Origin: F1-120-MAGs118 sp013360535
GTDB lineage: Bacteria; Planctomycetota; UBA1135; GCA-002686595
Direction of reading: 5' to 3'
DNA length: 64,000 bases
Assembly (NCBI GenBank): GCA_026647215.1
Contig: JAPKHC010000005.1
Coordinates: forward strand, 1-64,000
The notes under the pieces were generated by a model that was given only the letters and a program-made list of their open reading frames with translations, was not told where the DNA came from and searched no databases. Both the position numbers and the translations under genes were made by a program. Shown in pieces: positions 53,135 through 61,940 of the stretch. How positions within the stretch are numbered: position 1 is the first letter of the stretch; each line of letters starts with the position of its first letter.

Positions 53135-55291
53135 ATGGTCGAGTGGAACGGTTCTGCGTCGCGGTTTGGATTGGCAGTGAGGTGGACGAGAGAGTTCGTG
53201 CGGCTCGGGGCAGCGGTCGGGCTCGCGGCGGCGAGCGCGGCGGCACAGTTGGACCCGGAGTTTCCGCTGGTGACGTTCGAGTATCCGACGAACTACGCAC
53301 TCTCCGGGGCGAGCATCGGCGACTGGGACCGCGACGGTTTCGGGGACATCCTCCTCGGGCACACGACGCAGCTCCACTGGATGCGCAGCCGCGGCGACGG
53401 CAGCTTCGACGCGCCCTTGGCGATCCCGGGAGCGATGGGTTCCTACGGCGTCGACTGGGCGGACTTCGATGGCGACGGAAGGCTCGACGTCGTGGACCGC
53501 AGCCTGATCAACGCGGACCTGCGCATCGCCTACCAGACTCCGAGCGGCTCACTCGGCGGGACCACGCTGCTCGCCTCCAACGCCCAGCTCGGACGGGTGA
53601 AGGACTTCAACGGTGACGGTCGGCTCGACCTGTTCGTGACGGTGACCACGAATGGCGTGCGCAACGTCCGACTGCTGCTCAACCAGCCGACGGGCTGGCA
53701 GTCAACCGCCCCGGTGCCGATCGGGAATGGCTCGCCCGCGACCGCTGGCGACTTCAACGCCGACGGGCTGCCGGACCTTGCCTACTGTGAGTCGAAACCG
53801 GGCTTCCTCTTCGGTCTGGTGCTGCGCCTGGGGACGACGTTCGGCACCTTCGGGCCCAACATCTCGAACTTGAGAGTCGACTACAGCTCGATCCTCGAGC
53901 CCGCGGACCTCGATGGGGACGGACGTGAAGAGGGAGTTCTCACCAAGAACAGCGAGCTGCTGGTCGTGCGGGTTACGTCCACGGGGGCCGTGGTCAGCTC
54001 GACCGTCCCGGCCGCGGTAGCGCCGTTCGTGCCTGTGGCGGACCTGGACGGCGATGGCGATGTCGATCTGCTCGTGAATTCCCGGACCACTCCGCAGTTC
54101 CTGCGCAACGACGGAACGGGACACTTCGACTTCCGACGCCCCATCGCGCTCGACCGCTACTTCGCTCGCTTCGCGAGCGGAGACGTCAACGGCGACGGAG
54201 CCGCCGAATTCGTGGCCGCGATCGGAGACCGGATCGGCCTCACGCTGTCCGATGGCCAAGGAGGCTGGTCGCACACGGTGCAGACGCCAATCCCTCGCAC
54301 CCACCACACCAAAGCCATCGGAGACGTCGATGGCGATGGCCTCGCCGACTTCGGGAGCCGGAGACCGTGGACGCCGGATTGGCAGGTGAGTCGCGGACTC
54401 GGCAACGGTCAGGCCATTGGCCTCTCCCGCATCCCCCTGCCGCAGTCGATCGACGCTCTCGACTTTCTCGACGTCGACGGCGATGGCGATCTCGACGCCT
54501 TCGGTCGGTCGACGCATTACGAAGTCGCGATCTGCCTCAACGACGGCACGGGACGCTTCGGACCGGCGGTGCGGACGTTGGGCCTGGGAGGTCAGGAGAC
54601 CAGTTGGGGCGACTTCAACGGCGACGGCAAGCTGGACCTGCTCGAGACCGGGCTCAACTTGAAGCTGTATCTGGGCACGGGCCACGGCAGCTTCGGACCG
54701 CCGAGCCAAGTCGCCAGTGTCTACGTCCCGATCGCGGCGATCGGGGACTTCGACGGCGACGGCCGCGACGACGCGCTCGCGACGGGCATTCAGACGCTGA
54801 ACGTATGGCGCGGGACTGCGAGCGGAAGCCTGACGAGCCCGATCGTCACTCCCAATCCCGGTTCGATTCCGGCCGTGGTCGTGGCGGGCGAATTCAACGG
54901 CGACGGCGACCTCGACGTCGCGTGGCTCGAGGGCCTCTCACCCATCCGGCTGGTGCGGGCGTTCGGAGACGGCACCGGGAGCTTCGCGACGCCGGTGGTG
55001 ACGCTGATCGGCGAGCCAATCCACACGCTCAGGCTCGAACGGGTCGATCTAGGGCCGGACACCCTCGACGATCTGGCGTTCGCGGACTTCACGGATGCGC
55101 CGTCGGGCGATCACAAGATCCGGATGTTCGCGTCGTCGCCGTCGGGCGCACTCACCGAACTCGTCTCCGTTTCAAGTTCGGGGGATTCGGGGCGCAACTT
55201 CATCGCGGATCTCACGGGCGACGGCGTCGCGGAGATCGTGCTGCTGCCCAAGACCATCTTGGAGCGCGGCGTCACGATCTGGCGCCGCTGA
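53135..55291 (+). CDS. FG-GAP/VCBS repeat protein
   Basis: A 718-residue exported protein with an unusual N-terminal stretch of about 40 residues including LGAAVGLAAASAAAQ, a plausible signal peptide. About thirteen repeats carry calcium loops (ADFDGDGRLD, KDFNGDGRLD, GDVNGDGAAE, LDVDGDGDLD, GDFNGDGKLD). Compared with the protein at 50232, its repeats use more Asn at the third loop position and shorter spacers, so it is a distinct VCBS-like propeller rather than a recent duplicate. GAGGAGG 4 nt before the ATG supports this start. The 173-bp gap before it holds only a hairpin (CGTCGCG/CGCGACG at 53074-53093). Confidence 0.82.
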   Translation: MVEWNGSASRFGLAVRWTREFVRLGAAVGLAAASAAAQLDPEFPLVTFEYPTNYALSGASIGDWDRDGFGDILLGHTTQLHWMRSRGDGSFDAPLAIPGAMGSYGVDWADFDGDGRLDVVDRSLINADLRIAYQTPSGSLGGTTLLASNAQLGRVKDFNGDGRLDLFVTVTTNGVRNVRLLLNQPTGWQSTAPVPIGNGSPATAGDFNADGLPDLAYCESKPGFLFGLVLRLGTTFGTFGPNISNLRVDYSSILEPADLDGDGREEGVLTKNSELLVVRVTSTGAVVSSTVPAAVAPFVPVADLDGDGDVDLLVNSRTTPQFLRNDGTGHFDFRRPIALDRYFARFASGDVNGDGAAEFVAAIGDRIGLTLSDGQGGWSHTVQTPIPRTHHTKAIGDVDGDGLADFGSRRPWTPDWQVSRGLGNGQAIGLSRIPLPQSIDALDFLDVDGDGDLDAFGRSTHYEVAICLNDGTGRFGPAVRTLGLGGQETSWGDFNGDGKLDLLETGLNLKLYLGTGHGSFGPPSQVASVYVPIAAIGDFDGDGRDDALATGIQTLNVWRGTASGSLTSPIVTPNPGSIPAVVVAGEFNGDGDLDVAWLEGLSPIRLVRAFGDGTGSFATPVVTLIGEPIHTLRLERVDLGPDTLDDLAFADFTDAPSGDHKIRMFASSPSGALTELVSVSSSGDSGRNFIADLTGDGVAEIVLLPKTILERGVTIWRR

Positions 55292-55303
55292 CCCGCCAGC
55301 CTC

Positions 55304-55951
55304 TCACCCGCCGCGGAGCCACTCGGGCAGCGGCGGGTGGGCGAGCGTCTGCAGGACGGCCTCGTAGAAGTTGGCGGCGCCGCGCAGGTCGTGCTCGCGG
55401 CCTACGAACCAGGGCGGAGTGTTGCCGCGCGTCGCCGGGAAGCCGAAAAGCGGGCGCATCGTGAAGGCGACCTGGCCGCCGACGAAGAGCGAGAGCGCGA
55501 GCCACGCGAAGACGAGCGAGCGCGCGCGCGTCGGGCTCGTCTCGCGGCTACTGAAGAGCTCGCGCGACTGGCGCACGAGCGCGATCGTGCCCGCGAAGGC
55601 GACGCAGGCGAGGTTGAAGGCGAGGAACTTGTCGTAGTCGCCGAGCTTGCCGTCGTCGGTCGCGCGTGCGACGCGGGCGACAAAGAACACCGCCGGCGAG
55701 AGGCTCCCCAGGAGCAGCCCGAGGTCGACGAACAGCCGCCACGCGTGCTGCTGCACTTCCGCGAACGTGTGGCTCGTGCGCAGCGCGCGGGCCGCGACGA
55801 AGTAGCTCATCGAGCAGATCGTCGCCGTCACGACGACGAGCAGCGGCAGCTTGACGAGGTTGCGCGTCGCGTAGAGCTCGCTGTGCGCGGAGCCGAGCGC
55901 AAAACCGTAGGCGGCCGTGCCTGCGAACAGGCCGAGCAGCGCGCGGCGCAT
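55304..55951 (-). CDS. Multi-pass membrane protein of unknown function (second of pair)
   Basis: A 215-residue protein with about six hydrophobic helices (ALLGLFAGTAAYGFALGSA, LPLLVVVTATICSMSYFV, LFVDLGLLLGSLSPAVFFV, FLAFNLACVAFAGTIALV, SLVFAWLALSLFVGGQVAF). No family was recognised. It starts 3 bp after the stop of the other membrane protein gene, and the two probably form one complex. Confidence 0.65.
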   Translation of the reverse strand: MRRALLGLFAGTAAYGFALGSAHSELYATRNLVKLPLLVVVTATICSMSYFVAARALRTSHTFAEVQQHAWRLFVDLGLLLGSLSPAVFFVARVARATDDGKLGDYDKFLAFNLACVAFAGTIALVRQSRELFSSRETSPTRARSLVFAWLALSLFVGGQVAFTMRPLFGFPATRGNTPPWFVGREHDLRGAANFYEAVLQTLAHPPLPEWLRGG

Positions 55952-55954
55952 GAG

Positions 55955-56632
55955 CTACAGCTCGAGCACCGTGAACATGCGCACGAACACGTACAGGAAC
56001 ACGACGTGCCACACGACGAGCACGAGCCCGAGCAGCAAGGGGTTCGGCTGCTGGCGCGAGCCGAGGAAGCAACGCCACAGCTGCAGCACGCCTGCCGCCA
56101 GCGAGATGCCGAGCATCGCCGTCGAGATCGAGCTCCAGCCGATGCCCTCGGAGTCCTTCTCCATCGTCAGCCGCAGGAACTCGAGGATCGGCGCGAATCC
56201 GAGCGTGAAGATCGCCGCTGACGCCGGGATCAGGAGCGCGAGCACGCCGATCTGCCCGAGGGTCGTGCGCGTGCCGGTGTAGCTCGTGAACACGTACAAC
56301 GACGGCAGGCAGATCAACGTCGAACCGAGGTACAGCGCCGTCAGCCGCCACCACGACTCGATCCCGAGCACGCAGCTGTACGGCACCGTGAAGGCCACGC
56401 CGGCCAGCAGGAACACGAGCGCGAGCCGGCCCAGCCCCAGACGCTCGTCCACGTTCGCCGCCACCCGCTCCGGCGTCGCCAGCACCACGTCCACCGTCCG
56501 CAGCGGCTGGTACAGCGCGACCCCGATCTCTTCCTCGCCGTGCGGCCGCACCGGCGCCGCTCGCGCGGCCCTCGGCGGATGGATCAGTCCCGGCGTCGGT
56601 TCCGGCTGCGATTGCGAGCTTTGGCTGTCCAT
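55955..56632 (-). CDS. Multi-pass membrane protein of unknown function (first of pair)
   Basis: A 225-residue protein. The first 60 residues are polar with Pro/Ser/Gln, then about five hydrophobic helices (LALVFLLAGVAFTVPYSCVL, LGQIGVLALLIPASAAIFTL, STAMLGISLAAGVLQLWRC, LLLGLVLVVWHVVFLYVFVR). The start MDSQSSQSQPEP (ATG 56632) is chosen because upstream frames show no homology. It recalls YIP1-like membrane proteins in layout, but this is not secure. No Shine-Dalgarno sequence. Confidence 0.65.
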   Translation of the reverse strand: MDSQSSQSQPEPTPGLIHPPRAARAAPVRPHGEEEIGVALYQPLRTVDVVLATPERVAANVDERLGLGRLALVFLLAGVAFTVPYSCVLGIESWWRLTALYLGSTLICLPSLYVFTSYTGTRTTLGQIGVLALLIPASAAIFTLGFAPILEFLRLTMEKDSEGIGWSSISTAMLGISLAAGVLQLWRCFLGSRQQPNPLLLGLVLVVWHVVFLYVFVRMFTVLEL

Positions 56633-56817
56633 GCGATCAGGTCCCCGTTTCTCCGTCGTTCCGCGAGCCAGCCTCCCCAGCTCACGCCTCGATTGCAACC
56701 GTTCGAACTCCAATCAGCTTCGCCGAATGACCACGCTGTCACTGCGACTGTCGATTCCCGTTCATGAGGGCGGGAATTGCGTTCCGGCCGAAGCTGCAGG
56801 CCGCGGTCGAACTTCGT
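56633..56817. other. Intergenic interval between the membrane pair and the benzoyl-CoA operon
   Basis: A 185-bp stretch with no gene seen. It should hold the promoter for the membrane pair and the terminator for the operon ending with the Rrf2 gene, but no clear terminator hairpin or promoter was identified. Confidence 0.4.
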
Positions 56818-57198
56818 TCAGCGCGTGAGCGTCTCGAGCGTGACGGAGGCGAGGGTGGAGCGGGTGAGTTCGTCGACTTCGGCGAGCAGCTGCTCGAGGC
56901 GCGAGCGGCTCGGGGCCGAGTCGGCGGAGGCGGAGGGGACGGGTTGCGGGGCGTCGAAGAGCTCGACGACGGCGAGCACGCTCAGCTCCGACGGAGGACG
57001 GCAGAGTCGATAACCGCCGTGGACGCCGCGCGTGCCTTGCACGATGCGCGCGCGGACGAGGGCCTGGAACACCTTCGCGAGCGCGCCTTCCGGCAGGTGC
57101 TCACGGGCCGCGATCTGCGCGACGGTGACCGGCTCCGGCGAGCGGGCGAGCTCGATCACCGAGAGCAGCGCGTACTGGGCGCTCTTGGAAAGGCGCAC
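56818..57198 (-). CDS. Rrf2-family transcriptional regulator
   Basis: A 126-residue winged-helix regulator: RLSKSAQYALLSVIELARSP, VAQIAAREHLPEGALAKVFQALVRARIV (helix-turn-helix) and RGVHGGYRLCRPP, a classic Rrf2 wing. Only one Cys (YRLC) is present, so the three-Cys iron-sulfur site of IscR/NsrR is lacking, which argues against direct oxygen or NO sensing by a cluster. GTG start at 57198, 17 nt after the GNAT stop. It is the last gene of the benzoyl-CoA operon and may control it. Confidence 0.85.
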   Translation of the reverse strand: MRLSKSAQYALLSVIELARSPEPVTVAQIAAREHLPEGALAKVFQALVRARIVQGTRGVHGGYRLCRPPSELSVLAVVELFDAPQPVPSASADSAPSRSRLEQLLAEVDELTRSTLASVTLETLTR

Positions 57199-57215
57199 GC
57201 AATGGCCTCTGCCGC

Positions 57216-57722
57216 TCAGGTGCCCGCGAGCTCGCGCTGCGCCTCGCGCCGGTCGTCGGCCACTTGCGCGGCGGCGAGGTCGAGATCAAGGTCGATGCGC
57301 GCGGCGGGACGGAAGCCGGAGCGATGGAAGAACGCGAGCAGCGCCGGATCCTCCCAGCGCACCTGCGTCTGCAGCTTCTGGATGCCGAGCGCCATCAGGT
57401 TCTGGCGCAGCTGGCGCAGCAGCGCGACACCGACGCCCTGCCCCTGCTGGTCGGGGTGCACGCCGATGGTGTCGAGCACCGCGGCCTTCTCCGCCGAGCC
57501 GAACTCGCCGTAGTAGACGCGCGCCAGCAGGAAGCCGACGAGGCGGCCGTCGCGCTCCGCCGCGAGCGAAACCTGGATGCCGGTGTCGGCGATCGCCTGC
57601 GCGAGCTTGACCTTGAAGTACTCGGTCCGGCGGCGACCCGCATTGCGGCTGTCGACCTCGATCACGGCGTCGAGGTCGCGGGGGCGAAGGTTGCGGACGA
57701 CGATCGATTCGTTGTGCGTCAT
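57216..57722 (-). CDS. GNAT-family N-acetyltransferase
   Basis: A 168-residue GNAT enzyme. The acetyl-CoA site is VLDTIGVHPDQQGQGVGVALLRQL (Q/R-x-x-G-x-G), and AFFHRSGFRPAARIDLDLDL ends the fold. GAGG precedes the ATG by 5 nt. In anaerobic benzoate clusters, GNAT proteins such as BadL of Rhodopseudomonas palustris are linked to control of the pathway by acetylation, so a similar regulatory role is possible but unproven. A second GNAT is at the other end of the cluster. Confidence 0.85.
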   Translation of the reverse strand: MTHNESIVVRNLRPRDLDAVIEVDSRNAGRRRTEYFKVKLAQAIADTGIQVSLAAERDGRLVGFLLARVYYGEFGSAEKAAVLDTIGVHPDQQGQGVGVALLRQLRQNLMALGIQKLQTQVRWEDPALLAFFHRSGFRPAARIDLDLDLAAAQVADDRREAQRELAGT

Positions 57723-57739
57723 GGAAACCTCAAGGCATT

Positions 57740-58459
57740 TCAGGCCATCAGCTGCCCGCCGTCGACGCGCAGCACCTGACCGGTGACGTGCGCCGAGAGT
57801 GGCGAGGAAAGAAAGAGCACGGCGGAGGCGACGTCTTCGGGTTGCCCCAGACGGGCGAGAGCGGTCTCGGCGAGTGCGCGCTGGCGATGCTCCTCGGGCA
57901 GAGCGCGCGTCATGTCGGTCTCGATCCAGCCGGGTGCGACGCAGTTGACGCGCACGCCGAAGGAGCCGAGCTCCCGCGCCGCGCTCTTGGCGAAGCCGAT
58001 CAGGCCGGCCTTGCTCGCGGCGTAGTTCGACTGGCCGAACTTGCCGCGTTCGCCGTTGATCGAGGCGACGAGCACGACACTCCCGCCGCGTTCGCGCAGG
58101 CGCGGCGTGAGCAACGCGAGCAGGTGGAAGGCGGCATCGAGGTTCACGCGCAGCACTTCGCTCCAGCGCTCGGGGCCGAGCTTCCACAACACGGAATCCC
58201 GCGTGATCCCGGCGCAATGCACGAAGATGTCGACGCGCTCGGGCAGCTGCGAACGCAGCGCCTCGATCGAATCCGCGTCGGCGAGATCGCAAGCGAGATT
58301 CGTGGTTCCCACGACCGGCTGCGCTCCAGCGCGATCGACGCTCCACACCGTGGCACCCGCCGCTCGCAACAGCGCGCAGACGGCGCGGCCAATTCCGCCG
58401 CTGCCGCCGCTGACCACGGCGACCTTGCCGGCGAGCGAGAGGAGCTCCCCCACGTTCAT
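57740..58459 (-). CDS. Short-chain dehydrogenase (FabG/BadH-like)
   Basis: A 239-residue SDR. The NAD(P) site is SGGSGGIGRAV, catalytic residues are Ser in VASINGERG (about 138), Tyr in QSNYAASKAG and Lys. It ends VTGQVLRVDGGQLMA like FabG. Within a benzoyl-CoA reductase operon it could act as the BadH-type 2-hydroxycyclohexanecarboxyl-CoA dehydrogenase or a 6-hydroxy-ring dehydrogenase. ATGA overlap with bcrD couples the genes. Known BCR operons of Thauera use Had, a medium-chain enzyme, at this step, so this SDR suggests a Rhodopseudomonas-like branch. Confidence 0.8.
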   Translation of the reverse strand: MNVGELLSLAGKVAVVSGGSGGIGRAVCALLRAAGATVWSVDRAGAQPVVGTTNLACDLADADSIEALRSQLPERVDIFVHCAGITRDSVLWKLGPERWSEVLRVNLDAAFHLLALLTPRLRERGGSVVLVASINGERGKFGQSNYAASKAGLIGFAKSAARELGSFGVRVNCVAPGWIETDMTRALPEEHRQRALAETALARLGQPEDVASAVLFLSSPLSAHVTGQVLRVDGGQLMA

Positions 58460-59316
58460 CCGCGGCTCCCGCTCAGCGAAACGCCGCGACTGGAGAGCTT
58501 GCGCACGCGGAACGCACCCCACAGGCCCGCACCGATCGCGCCAGCGAGCGGAGAATTGTCGTGCATGCGGATCTCGACGGGCACCTGTTGCTCCCCGACG
58601 AGCTCGATCAACGCCGCACGCAGCCCCTCGTCGCGCGCGAGGCCGCCGGTGATGAGCACGGGTCCACGCGCGCCTGCCGAGGTGAGCAGCTTGAGGTAAC
58701 GGCCCGCCATCGACAGGTGAATGCCCTTGAGAATGTCGGGGATCGTGATGCCGCGCGACACCATGTTGATGACGTCGGTCTCGGCGAGCACGGCGCAGAT
58801 CGACGAGCACGTCTCGGGCTTTTGTGACTGCAGCGAGAGCGGCCCGATCTCGTCGATCGTGACGCCGAGGTAGCGGCAGATGTTCTCGAGGAACTGGCCC
58901 GAGCCCGACGCGCACTGGCTCGTCATGCGATGGCCGAGCACGCGGGCGCGCTCGTCCATCAGGACCGCGCGAGCGTGCAGCGCACCGATGTCGACGACGG
59001 CCCGAACCTCCGGATCGAGGAACAGTCCGCCGCGGGCGTGCGTCGTCATGCCGTAGAAGTGCCCGGTGCGGCACTCGACCTTCTCGCCTTCGCCGGTCGT
59101 CGCGATGTACTCGAGCTCGTCGCGCCGCAGCCCGGCGAGCGCGAGCGCCGCGTCGAGCGTGCTGTCGACGACGTCGAGCGGGTCGCGCCGCCGCAGGCGT
59201 TCCGTGGCCTGCCCCACCAGCTCCGCGCCTTCGCTCCCGCGATCGCGCAGCACCGCCACCTTGATCGCCGACGAGCCGACGTCGATGCCGGCCACCCGCA
59301 GTTCGTTGGTCTTCAT
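58456..59316 (-). CDS. bcrD: Benzoyl-CoA reductase, ATPase subunit D (BcrD-like)
   Basis: A 286-residue ASKHA-fold ATPase: [14 protein letters not shown] (phosphate 1), [16 protein letters not shown] (phosphate 2) and [13 protein letters not shown] (adenosine motif). [13 protein letters not shown] and [15 protein letters not shown] hold Cys ligands of the 4Fe-4S cluster shared with subunit A. Class I BCR couples ATP hydrolysis by A and D to low-potential electron delivery. Length is like Thauera BcrD. ATG overlaps bcrA stop by ATGA. Confidence 0.9.
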   Translation of the reverse strand: MKTNELRVAGIDVGSSAIKVAVLRDRGSEGAELVGQATERLRRRDPLDVVDSTLDAALALAGLRRDELEYIATTGEGEKVECRTGHFYGMTTHARGGLFLDPEVRAVVDIGALHARAVLMDERARVLGHRMTSQCASGSGQFLENICRYLGVTIDEIGPLSLQSQKPETCSSICAVLAETDVINMVSRGITIPDILKGIHLSMAGRYLKLLTSAGARGPVLITGGLARDEGLRAALIELVGEQQVPVEIRMHDNSPLAGAIGAGLWGAFRVRKLSSRGVSLSGSRG

Positions 59317-60629
59317 GCCGGCACCTCCACGGGCTCCGCTTCCTGACGGCTGACTTCGCGCCACGCGAACAACGACGCGCCCAGCGCGCCGGTGTAGATC
59401 GAGTCGGGCGAGATGTTGAGCTTGCGCTCGCCGTAGTTCTCCTTCACGAGCAGGCGCAGCGCCTTGACGGCTTCCGTGTTGCGCGCGACGCCGCCAGTGA
59501 ACGTGAACTCGTCCTCGATGCCACCCGAACGCGCGAGCAGCGACATCGCGCGCAGGATGATCGCGCGGTGCAAGCCCGCGAGGATGTCCTCGCGCTTCTC
59601 GCCGAGCGAGAGGCGCTCCCGCAGCTCCGCACCGGCGAACACCGTGCAAGTCGAGTTGATGCGCACCGTACGGCACGACTTGCCCGCCATGGGCCCGAGC
59701 TCGTGCAAGCCGAGGTTCATCTCGTCGGCGATGTAACCGAGGTAGCGCCCACAGCCCGCGGCGCAGCGGTCGTTCATCTGGAAGCTCGTCACGATGCCGT
59801 TGGCGTCGACCTGGATGGCCTTGGTGTCCTGGCCGCCGATGTCGAGCACCGTGCGCGTGCCAGGGAACATCGCGTGGGCGCCGAGGCCGTGGCACAGGAT
59901 CTCGCTGCGGATGAGCTTCTCGGGGAACGGCAGGCGCTGGCGGCCGTAACCGGTGCCGACGCCGAGGCGCTGCACGAGCTCGATCGAAAGCACCTTCGTC
60001 ACCGCACGCTGCAACGCCGGGTCACCGGCTTGCACCATCGCCTTGCGCGCGTGCGACTCGAACGTGCCGACCGCCTCGGTCGAGTTCTCGGTCTCGAGGA
60101 TCGCCTTGTCGAACAGGCCGACGAGCGGATCGAACGCGTGGCCGCCGTCGCGCGCGATGGCCTCGGCGAGCTCGACATAGCGACTGCCCGCGAGGTCGCG
60201 GAAGAAGTCGCTCTTGCGCGAGGCGCCGACGCGGTAGAGCTCGCCGGTTTCCTGCTCCATCGTGCCGAGGATGCGCTCGAGCGCGGCGTTCGTCGCCGCG
60301 CCCATGGCGAGCCGCTCGGCGTGCTGGTGGAGGCTCGTGCGCAGCGCGGCGAGCTGCGAACGGTACTGCTGCTCGCGGAACGCCAGCTCGAATCGCGTCA
60401 GCAGCTCGCGCCGCCGCTCGGCATCGACGCCGTCGTGCTCCATGCGGCCGTCGATCAGCGAGAAGCGCGCGTTGATCAGCGCTTCACCGAGCGCAACCTT
60501 GCAGGCCACGTCGTAGTTGCTGCGGCTGTTCGTGATGCCGCGGCCGAGGATGCGGCGCTCGCCGTCGAGCACCACCGCCTTGGTGGTCGTCGAGCCGAGG
60601 TCGATGCCCACGCAGTAGTCGATCTTCAT
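59313..60629 (-). CDS. bcrA: Benzoyl-CoA reductase, ATPase subunit A (BcrA-like)
   Basis: A 438-residue ASKHA ATPase: [16 protein letters not shown] (phosphate 1), [15 protein letters not shown] (phosphate 2), [13 protein letters not shown] (adenosine), with the cluster-binding [19 protein letters not shown] and [11 protein letters not shown]. The extra ~150 residues between motifs, relative to BcrD, are typical of BcrA. It pairs with BcrD in the reductase activator. The gene starts 3 bp after bcrB. Confidence 0.92.
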   Translation of the reverse strand: MKIDYCVGIDLGSTTTKAVVLDGERRILGRGITNSRSNYDVACKVALGEALINARFSLIDGRMEHDGVDAERRRELLTRFELAFREQQYRSQLAALRTSLHQHAERLAMGAATNAALERILGTMEQETGELYRVGASRKSDFFRDLAGSRYVELAEAIARDGGHAFDPLVGLFDKAILETENSTEAVGTFESHARKAMVQAGDPALQRAVTKVLSIELVQRLGVGTGYGRQRLPFPEKLIRSEILCHGLGAHAMFPGTRTVLDIGGQDTKAIQVDANGIVTSFQMNDRCAAGCGRYLGYIADEMNLGLHELGPMAGKSCRTVRINSTCTVFAGAELRERLSLGEKREDILAGLHRAIILRAMSLLARSGGIEDEFTFTGGVARNTEAVKALRLLVKENYGERKLNISPDSIYTGALGASLFAWREVSRQEAEPVEVPA

Positions 60630-60632
60630 CGC

Positions 60633-61940
60633 CTAGGCGCCTCCCGCGCGCTTCTGCTCGATCATCTGGAAGTACGACTCGAGCCGATTCTTGATGTTCG
60701 AGGCCGAGAAGTAGCGCGGATCGACGAGGTCGCTCTCGATGAAGCCACCGGGGCGACCGGTGCGACGCTCGACCTCGCGCAGGATCATCAGTTGCCCTGC
60801 GCTGAAGGAATTGCAGCTCTTGACGGAGTTGATCAGGAAGCCATCCGCCGAATACTCGCGCACGTAGCGTTCGAGCATCTGCACGCGCGTCGGCAGGTTC
60901 AGGTTCGTGTAACAACCCATGCAGTAGTCGGCGAGCGTCTCCAGCGGCCGGTTCGGGTCGTGGCGGAAGCCGTTGTCGTACACGCCGCCGACCTTCGTGT
61001 ACGTGGACGCGACGACGACCGCGCCTTCCTCCGCGAACATCTGCCAGAACTTGCGGAAGCTCGTCCAGTTCGGCGGCCCTTCGACCACGAGGCGGTAGCG
61101 CTCGTTCTCGATCTCGCCGTCGGGGGTCACCGGTCCCTTGCCGAGCGCGATGCGCCCCTCGATCTCCGCGCGCAGCTCGCGGTAGTACAGCACCGCATCC
61201 TGCGTGCCGCGGAAGGCCGTGAAGATCGGCCCGATGTAGTAGACGCCGCCAAAGTACGCGTCGATCGGCGACGGGCGGCGTTTGGCGCTCTCGAGCACCC
61301 ACACGAGGTCCTCCTCCGCCTTCGCCGAGCGCGCGAGCCGCTCTTTCAGCGCCTCCTCGTCGTAGGCACGCCCGCTGATGCGCTCGAGCGCCGGAATGAC
61401 CTTCTTCTTCAGCTGGTCGACGACGTACGTGCGCATCGAGTCGGTGACGACGCCATCACCCTGGTACGGCACGTGGAGCATCGCGACCGGCGCGTTGTAC
61501 TCCTGCCCGAGCAGCTCGAACCACTTCAGGAACGTGAAGCAGCCCGTGTAGGAGAGCAGCAGCAGGTCCGGATTCGGCAGGCGCTCGCCCGTCGGTCCGA
61601 CGTTGCCCGATTTCAGCATGCCGATGTCGCACTTGACGTACGTGCAGACGTCTTCGCTGTGCCCGAGCTTCTCCGCGAGCCCGATGTAGTCGCGCGACTT
61701 GCCGCGCATGCCCGACTGCAGCGCGTTGATCTCCGGGAGGACCGGCAGCAGACCGAAGCTGTCGATCAGCTCCGTCAGGTTGCCCGGAACGAACGTGTAC
61801 ACGCACTTCTCGCCGCGCTCCGGCGCCTCCGCGAGCTTGCGGAAGTGCTCGGCGATCATCGCCTTCTGGCGCTCCTGACTCTGGTCCTTCAGCGCAGCCG
61901 TCGCCACGTTGCCGGGGGTCGCTTGTTTGCTCATGGTCAT
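60633..61940 (-). CDS. bcrB: Benzoyl-CoA reductase, catalytic subunit B (BcrB-like)
   Basis: A 435-residue subunit of the HgdB/BcrB-C family. The N-terminal FVPGNLTELIDSFGLLPVLPE and VCTYVKCDIGMLKSGNVGPTG are characteristic. Cys residues in SYTGCFTFLKWFE, DYCMGCYTNLNLP and SVKSCNSFSAGQL are candidate iron-sulfur ligands. B and C form the site where benzoyl-CoA is reduced to cyclohexa-1,5-diene-1-carbonyl-CoA. Length close to that of Thauera BcrB. The first ATG (MTMSKQ) overlaps the bcrC stop by ATGA; MSKQ two codons later is possible. Confidence 0.92.
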   Translation of the reverse strand: MTMSKQATPGNVATAALKDQSQERQKAMIAEHFRKLAEAPERGEKCVYTFVPGNLTELIDSFGLLPVLPEINALQSGMRGKSRDYIGLAEKLGHSEDVCTYVKCDIGMLKSGNVGPTGERLPNPDLLLLSYTGCFTFLKWFELLGQEYNAPVAMLHVPYQGDGVVTDSMRTYVVDQLKKKVIPALERISGRAYDEEALKERLARSAKAEEDLVWVLESAKRRPSPIDAYFGGVYYIGPIFTAFRGTQDAVLYYRELRAEIEGRIALGKGPVTPDGEIENERYRLVVEGPPNWTSFRKFWQMFAEEGAVVVASTYTKVGGVYDNGFRHDPNRPLETLADYCMGCYTNLNLPTRVQMLERYVREYSADGFLINSVKSCNSFSAGQLMILREVERRTGRPGGFIESDLVDPRYFSASNIKNRLESYFQMIEQKRAGGA

